Of a DNA stretch of 18,692 nt, positions 14,468 through 18,692 are shown piece after piece. Position numbers and translations under genes: made by a program. The DNA is from Rs1 sp036960485 (GTDB taxonomy: Bacteria > Pseudomonadota > Gammaproteobacteria > Pseudomonadales > Balneatricaceae). How positions within the stretch are numbered: position 1 is the first letter of the stretch; each line of letters starts with the position of its first letter. Location of the stretch: the NCBI GenBank assembly GCA_036960485.1, contig JBALXS010000096.1, positions 1-18,692 of the forward strand, in the 5' to 3' direction. The notes under the pieces were generated by a model. The model did no database searches. It was not told where the DNA came from and saw only the letters and a program-made list of their open reading frames with translations.

Positions 14468-15460
14468 ATGACAATATCATTTAAAAAAGCGTCAACTTTA
14501 TGTGCATCACTATTCGCTATCACTTTGGCGAGTAGCAGTAATGTACTGGCAGAAGATCGTTGGGATATGCCGCTTCCCTACGGCGATGGAACTCATCAGA
14601 CACAAGTCGCACGCAGCTTTGCTGAAGAAGTAAATGCTAACTCAAAGGGTAAACTAACGATTAAAGTTCACTCTGGAGGCTCTTTAATTAAGCACCCTGA
14701 AATACACCGTGCTGTAAAATCGCGCCAAGTACAATTAGGCGAAGTGTTTATTGGCCGTTTAGGTAACAATGATCCAGTATTCAAACTTGATAATATACCT
14801 TTCTTAGCGACTGATTTTGACAGCGCTGAAAAATTATACGCAGCTTCTAAGCCAGCACTTGAAAAAGCGTTGAGCAAAGATAAGCTAAAACTGCTTTATA
14901 CATCACCTTGGCCTGCCCAAGATTTGTATTCAAACAAGCCTGTTGAGAGTCTGGCCGATATTAAAGGTTTGAAAATGCGCTCTTACAGCCCAACCACTTC
15001 ACGTCTTGCTGATTTGATGGGCACTACGCCAGTTAACATTCCTTTTAGCGATGTTGCACAAGCGTTCACAACTAACGCTATTGATGCGATGATCACTTCG
15101 CCAAGCACCGGTGTAAATAGCCAGAGCTGGGATTACATCTCTCACTTCACGACCGTGCATGCTTGGATTCCTAAGAACATGTTGTTCGTTAACCAAAAAG
15201 TGTTTGATCGTTTAGATGCTGATACACAACAAGTGATTATTACCGCTGCTGCCAATGCTGAGAAAAAAGGCTGGGCACTAGGACGCAAACTAGCGGTAGA
15301 ACACACCGATACACTTAAAGCGAACGGCATGATTGTTTCAGAACCTTCTGCTAAGTTACAAAGTGAAATGCAAGCGATTGGTAAAACTATGGTCGCTGAA
15401 TGGTTAAAAGAAGCAGGTGCTGAGGGCCAAGCAATTATCGATCAGTTCAAAGCAATGTAA
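14468..15460 (+). CDS. dctP: TRAP transporter substrate-binding protein (DctP family)
   Basis: The 330 residues start with a Sec signal peptide that likely ends at A28 (VLA-ED). The mature protein shows the DctP layout: binding-cleft N-terminus (YGDGTHQTQVARSFAEEV), VKSRQVQLGEV (~83-93), IPFLATDFDSAEKLY (~110-124), IKGLKMRSYSPTT (~165-177, with the conserved ligand arginine R171 that pairs with a carboxylate) and VNIPFSDVAQAFTTNAIDAMIT (~189-210). It delivers a carboxylate-type ligand to the DctQM membrane subunits. The ligand cannot be specified; C4-dicarboxylate is only one possibility. It is the first gene after the sigma54 promoter, so it should be the most strongly expressed. Confidence 0.95.
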   Translation: MTISFKKASTLCASLFAITLASSSNVLAEDRWDMPLPYGDGTHQTQVARSFAEEVNANSKGKLTIKVHSGGSLIKHPEIHRAVKSRQVQLGEVFIGRLGNNDPVFKLDNIPFLATDFDSAEKLYAASKPALEKALSKDKLKLLYTSPWPAQDLYSNKPVESLADIKGLKMRSYSPTTSRLADLMGTTPVNIPFSDVAQAFTTNAIDAMITSPSTGVNSQSWDYISHFTTVHAWIPKNMLFVNQKVFDRLDADTQQVIITAAANAEKKGWALGRKLAVEHTDTLKANGMIVSEPSAKLQSEMQAIGKTMVAEWLKEAGAEGQAIIDQFKAM

Positions 15461-15512
15461 ACTTTTCTATAGATGAGACGAGTACGTTTTATCTAAAGAA
15501 AGTTGATACATA

Positions 15513-15538
15513 GGCAGGCTTCACTGGTGAGGTCTGCC
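15513..15538 (+). other. Stem-loop between dctP and dctQ
   Basis: GGCAGGCTTCAC pairs with GTGAGGTCTGCC, including two G-U pairs. No T-run follows, so it is unlikely to be a full terminator. It could stabilise the dctP message or lower read-through to dctQM, as expected when the soluble receptor is needed in excess. Confidence 0.5.
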
Positions 15539-15572
15539 AAGTTAGTAAATCGAACGATGTGAGATATTTATA

Positions 15573-16088
15573 ATGCAAACGATCAGGCACTACTTTTATA
15601 TGGCTTCGCTGTTTTTATCTGGCAGCTGCTTAGTTATTATGACTTTGCTAATTCTGGCCCAGATAATAGCACGCTCGCTGGGTATCATTATCCCTTCATC
15701 AGAAGATTTTGCTGGCTGGTTGTTGTCTGCCACAGTGTTCTTTGGCCTCGCTTATACCTTTAACAGTGGTGGTCATATTCGCGTCACCATATTATTAACG
15801 CGGCTGCCAAGTTTTAGCAGACGTTGGTTAGAAATGATTAATTTAGTGGCTGCAGTGCTGATCAGTGGTTACTTAATGTTTTACACAAGCTATACCGTTT
15901 ATGACTCTTTCATTTATGAAGAGGTAACGGATACGTATTTAGTGATGCCGCTGTGGATAGTACAAACGCCAATGGCTTTGGGTTCACTGTTTTTATTTAT
16001 AGCAGTACTTGATAACTTTGCCACTGCATTGTGCGGGAAAATTCCCGGATTTATGGCGCAAGAAGAACAACTGAACACGTCGGAGTAG
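15573..16088 (+). CDS. dctQ: TRAP transporter small membrane subunit (DctQ)
   Basis: The 171-residue protein has four membrane helices (~9-29, ~42-62, ~86-108, ~124-148), the standard DctQ layout. The conserved loop after helix 2 reads SGGHIRVTILLTRLP (~65-79), matching the family's GxHIRV motif. It joins the DctM subunit to form the membrane part that accepts substrate from DctP, powered by an ion gradient. Its stop is 3 bases before the dctM ATG, with a GGAG site inside its last codons. Confidence 0.92.
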   Translation: MQTIRHYFYMASLFLSGSCLVIMTLLILAQIIARSLGIIIPSSEDFAGWLLSATVFFGLAYTFNSGGHIRVTILLTRLPSFSRRWLEMINLVAAVLISGYLMFYTSYTVYDSFIYEEVTDTYLVMPLWIVQTPMALGSLFLFIAVLDNFATALCGKIPGFMAQEEQLNTSE

Positions 16089-16091
16089 CAA

Positions 16092-17396
16092 ATGGACATT
16101 AGTTTAATAGGCATTATTTTATTTGTCAGCATGATTCTTATGCTGACTAGCGGCATTTGGGTCGCTTTTACGTTGACTGGCATCGCTATTCTTGGGCTCA
16201 GTTTGATTGGCAACACCAGTATTGGATTATTATTAGGTACCTCTTCATGGAGCGCCATGACTAGCTGGTCGTTGACTGCGCTACCGTTATTTATCTGGAT
16301 GGGTGAAATTCTATTTCGAACCCGTTTATCACAAGATTTGTTTGAAGGTTTAGCACCATTACTTTCTAAGCTACCAGGAAAACTGCTGCACGTTAATATT
16401 TTAAGTTGCGGTATTTTCGCTGCCGTTTCAGGATCTTCAGCGGCTACTGCTGCAACGATTGGGCGTATGACACTACCTGAACTTAAAAAACGTGGCTATG
16501 ATGATTTAATGGCTATTGGTACTTTGGCAGGCTCGGGTACTTTAGGTTTGTTAATTCCGCCTTCTATTATCTTGATTGTGTATGGCGTTTCAGCTGAAGT
16601 GTCTATCGCGCGGTTATTTCTAGCAGGTGCTTTGCCAGGTTTAGTACTGATCATTCTCTTTATGAGTTACACCATTGGTTGGTCTTTATTTAAAGGCAAG
16701 CCGATCAAAGACACTGAAGAAATTAAATACAGTACGACAGATAAAATAAAAGCGTTGAGAAAGTTGATTCCAATTGTGCTGTTAATCGGCGCGGTACTGG
16801 GGTCAATTTATCAAGGTGTGGCAACGCCAACAGAAGCAGCAGCTTTTGGTGTTTCAGGCTCGTTGTTATTATCAGCAGTACTCGGAAGCTTTAGCGTTAA
16901 AGGTTTTCTCGATAGCATCGTAGGAGCGGTTAAAAACTCTTGCATGTTAGGTTTGATTTTAATTGGCGCTCACTTTTTGACTTTGGCAATGGGCTTTATC
17001 GGTATACCTAATACGCTGGCACAATGGATAGCGTCTCTAGGGTTATCACCCATTGAACTGATCATCTATTTAACTGTGTTTTTTGTGGTATTAGGCTGTT
17101 TCCTTGATGGGATATCAGTGATTGTGCTGACAACTTCTGTGGTTTTACCGATGGTTACGCAGGCAAATATTGATCTAATATGGTTTGGTATTTTCTTAGT
17201 GTTGGTAGTTGAAATGTCGCAAATAACACCACCAGTAGGCTTTAACCTATTTGTGATACAAGCACTGACAGGTAAGAATATTTTGTATGTTGCGAAAGCG
17301 GCGCTGCCATTTTTCTTTATGATTGCCTTTGCTATTGTGCTGATCACGCTTTACCCACAAATCGTCCTGTACTTGCCAACGCTAATGAGTTCATAA
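16092..17396 (+). CDS. dctM: TRAP transporter large membrane subunit (DctM)
   Basis: The 434-residue, highly hydrophobic protein is of normal DctM length, with about 12 helices. Family landmarks are SGSSAATAATIGRMTLPELKKRGYD (~116-140, split by the conserved glycine/serine run), GSGTLGLLIPPSIILIVYGV (~147-166), PTEAAAFG (~246-253) and CFLDGISVIVLTTSVVLPMV (~336-355), followed by MSQITPPVGFNLFVI (~374-388). It forms the transport channel. It has no terminator after it; the next frame, a second binding protein, begins 70 bases on. Confidence 0.95.
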   Translation: MDISLIGIILFVSMILMLTSGIWVAFTLTGIAILGLSLIGNTSIGLLLGTSSWSAMTSWSLTALPLFIWMGEILFRTRLSQDLFEGLAPLLSKLPGKLLHVNILSCGIFAAVSGSSAATAATIGRMTLPELKKRGYDDLMAIGTLAGSGTLGLLIPPSIILIVYGVSAEVSIARLFLAGALPGLVLIILFMSYTIGWSLFKGKPIKDTEEIKYSTTDKIKALRKLIPIVLLIGAVLGSIYQGVATPTEAAAFGVSGSLLLSAVLGSFSVKGFLDSIVGAVKNSCMLGLILIGAHFLTLAMGFIGIPNTLAQWIASLGLSPIELIIYLTVFFVVLGCFLDGISVIVLTTSVVLPMVTQANIDLIWFGIFLVLVVEMSQITPPVGFNLFVIQALTGKNILYVAKAALPFFFMIAFAIVLITLYPQIVLYLPTLMSS

Positions 17397-17424
17397 ATAA
17401 GCTGTAGCTAAGTGATGAAATAGT

Positions 17425-17460
17425 AGATACTCTTATTTCAATTTTGAATTCAGAGTATCT
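17425..17460 (+). other. Hairpin over the translation start region of the second binding protein
   Basis: The outer arms AGATACTC (17425-17432) and GAGTATCT (17453-17460) enclose a 20-base loop that holds a smaller stem TTCAA/TTGAA. The 3' arm occupies exactly the place where a ribosome site for the GTG at 17466 should be, and no good Shine-Dalgarno sequence is otherwise present. Confidence 0.5.
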
Positions 17461-17465
17461 CATTC

Positions 17466-18536
17466 GTGTTTCGCATTATCGACTTAAGCCTAAACCTATA
17501 CAGCAAGCTGTTGTTGAGTGTATTACTGCTGTGTAGCTTCCAGTTACAAGCGAGTGATACGATTATCATCAAAGCGGTGGGCACTTGGGAATATTTTACT
17601 AACTTTCAAAAACATGAAAAGCCTTTTTGGAATAAACGTATTGCGAAAGTCACTGGTAATAGTATTGTCGGTGAAATTAAACCGCATACTCAGCTAGATT
17701 TACGCGGTACCGAGATAATGCGCTTAGTGAAAAACGGCGTGTTCGATTTTGCCTTTGGCATGTCGGGTTATGTTGAACCTGAAAGCGCTATTTTTGAAGG
17801 CGCCGACCTCTCGTCCTTAGTACAAGATATTAAAGTACAACGCAAAGTTGCCAATGCGTACTTTCCTACTTTAGAGCGTGCTTTTGAAGAAAAGTACAAT
17901 GCTAAACTGATGCTGCTATACCCTTTCCCCAGCCAAATGATTTGGTGCAAGCAAAAGATAGCTAACATCACAGATTTGCAAGGTAAGCGTATTCGCGTTT
18001 ACTTGACTACCTTAAGTGACTTTGTAGAAAGTGTGGGCGCGATCCCAGTGAGCGCACCTTTTAGCGAAGTGCCAACAGCATTGGCTGAGGGGCGTATTGA
18101 CTGCGCTATCACTGGAACTATGTCGGCTTATACTAGCAAACTGTATAGCGTCGCCAACTATGGTTTTACCTTAAGGGTAGGTTGGGGCTTAGCTTTTGGC
18201 GCCATGAATTTAGATAAGTGGCAGTTATTAAACCCAGTACAAAAAGATATATTACTCACAGAAGTGACAACGTTAAGCGATAATATGTGGCAGGAAACAA
18301 CCACCGAAGATGCCATCGCATTAGCATGCCTTGCAAACGGTCCATGCCAGTTGGGTGAAGTTGGAAACATGCAATTGGTAGAGCCTTCAGCACAGGATCT
18401 AGTGGTGCGAGATAAGATAGCCCATGAGGTGATTTTGCCACGTTGGGCTAAACGCTGTGGTCCAGAGTGCGCGGCTAACTGGAATAGAACAGTCGGAAAA
18501 ATATTACACAAGAGAGCACAAGCTACATTGCAATAG
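17466..18536 (+). CDS. Second TRAP-type substrate-binding protein, cysteine-rich
   Basis: This 356-residue protein starts at GTG; no in-frame ATG lies nearby. Its signal peptide runs to about A29 (LQA-SD). The mature part is DctP-like: IVGEIKPHTQLDLRGTEIM (~67-85), FAFGMSGYVEPES (~96-108), LQGKRIRVYLTTLSDFVESVGAIPVSAPFSEVPTAL (~171-206, with the conserved R177) and the family-like RIDCAITGT. Unlike the first DctP protein it has six cysteines in the mature part, including CLANGPC (288-294) and CGPEC (331-335), which could form disulfides. It has no membrane subunits of its own, so it may serve as an alternative receptor or as a ligand-presenting partner of the kinase. Weak translation signals suggest a low amount. 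Confidence 0.88.
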   Translation: MFRIIDLSLNLYSKLLLSVLLLCSFQLQASDTIIIKAVGTWEYFTNFQKHEKPFWNKRIAKVTGNSIVGEIKPHTQLDLRGTEIMRLVKNGVFDFAFGMSGYVEPESAIFEGADLSSLVQDIKVQRKVANAYFPTLERAFEEKYNAKLMLLYPFPSQMIWCKQKIANITDLQGKRIRVYLTTLSDFVESVGAIPVSAPFSEVPTALAEGRIDCAITGTMSAYTSKLYSVANYGFTLRVGWGLAFGAMNLDKWQLLNPVQKDILLTEVTTLSDNMWQETTTEDAIALACLANGPCQLGEVGNMQLVEPSAQDLVVRDKIAHEVILPRWAKRCGPECAANWNRTVGKILHKRAQATLQ

Positions 18537-18555
18537 CACTACTTGTAGCTGGTGC

Positions 18556-18595
18556 TTTATTAGAGATGAATTAGGCGTAGCCTAAATCATCAAGG
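18556..18595. repeat. REP-like imperfect palindrome, copy 2
   Basis: The arms GATGAATTAGGC (18565-18576) and GCCTAAATCATC (18580-18591) have one mismatch and a GTA loop. Flanking bases TTTATTAGA and AAGG are shared with the copy at 9093-9133. It is the better-preserved copy and lies 20 bases after the second binding-protein gene, where it may also act as a transcript end. Confidence 0.65.
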
Positions 18596-18652
18596 ATAAA
18601 TTCTCTGCCTCTTGAGGTGTGAACTTATTAGCACCAAAAGTCACTAGAAATA

Positions 18653-18692
18653 CCTCACTTCACGAAGTGAAGCCGAGTGTATCGAGAGGGCT
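18653..18692. repeat. Inverted-repeat cluster with TGTATCGAGA core
   Basis: The perfect stem CTTCAC-GAA-GTGAAG (18658-18672) is nested inside CCTC (18653-18656) and GAGG (18686-18689). The core TGTATCGAGA (18678-18687) is shared with the element at 8987-9007. It continues to the window edge and looks like part of a larger extragenic repeat. Confidence 0.5.

Noticed and set aside
15914..16258. Minus-strand open frame across the dctQ-dctM junction
   Set aside because: It is antisense to two well-supported TRAP genes; no family or start signal is seen.

Overview
The window looks like a chromosomal segment of a marine gammaproteobacterium, most likely an Alteromonadales-type organism. The grounds are moderately AT-rich DNA, an E. 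coli-like AstA, a DctD-type sigma54 regulator, a TRAP transporter and REP-like intergenic palindromes. I cannot name the genus from the sequence alone.

Layout: (1) 1-372 is a scar. A fragment of a REP-associated (RAYT/Y1) transposase runs, out of frame, into the tail of a small DUF6968-like protein. (2) 497-2596 (minus) holds an iron-dependent alcohol dehydrogenase followed by an IclR regulator; a promoter and a small palindrome lie upstream of the dehydrogenase. (3) 2848-2896 is a 7-bp tandem repeat. (4) 2959-6173 is an amino-acid catabolic island: a LysR regulator diverges from astA (arginine succinyltransferase), which is followed by a CtlX-type amidinohydrolase. A 9-bp inverted repeat lies between lysR and astA. 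(5) A perfect 15-bp stem separates this island from a convergent 2-keto-3-deoxygluconate kinase. (6) 7495-10787 is a run of small unrelated genes: a DUF1059-like protein, a membrane protein, a glyoxalase-like protein, a YnfA-type membrane protein, a LysE-type exporter and a HIT protein.

(7) 10927-18536 is the most coherent system. It contains a histidine kinase with a long helical periplasmic domain resembling TorS, overlapping by 4 bp a sigma54 response regulator of the DctD type. A regulatory region follows, with two matching palindromes one after the other, an IHF-like site and a -24/-12 promoter. Then come a TRAP substrate-binding protein, the DctQ and DctM membrane subunits, and a second, different, cysteine-rich TRAP-type binding protein. 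The simplest reading is that the kinase and regulator switch on the transporter from the sigma54 promoter. The extra binding protein may present the ligand to the kinase, as TorT does for TorS; that last step is inference.

Two copies of a REP-like imperfect palindrome (9093-9133 and 18556-18595) sit downstream of genes. They may be related to the transposase family whose remnant is at the left edge.
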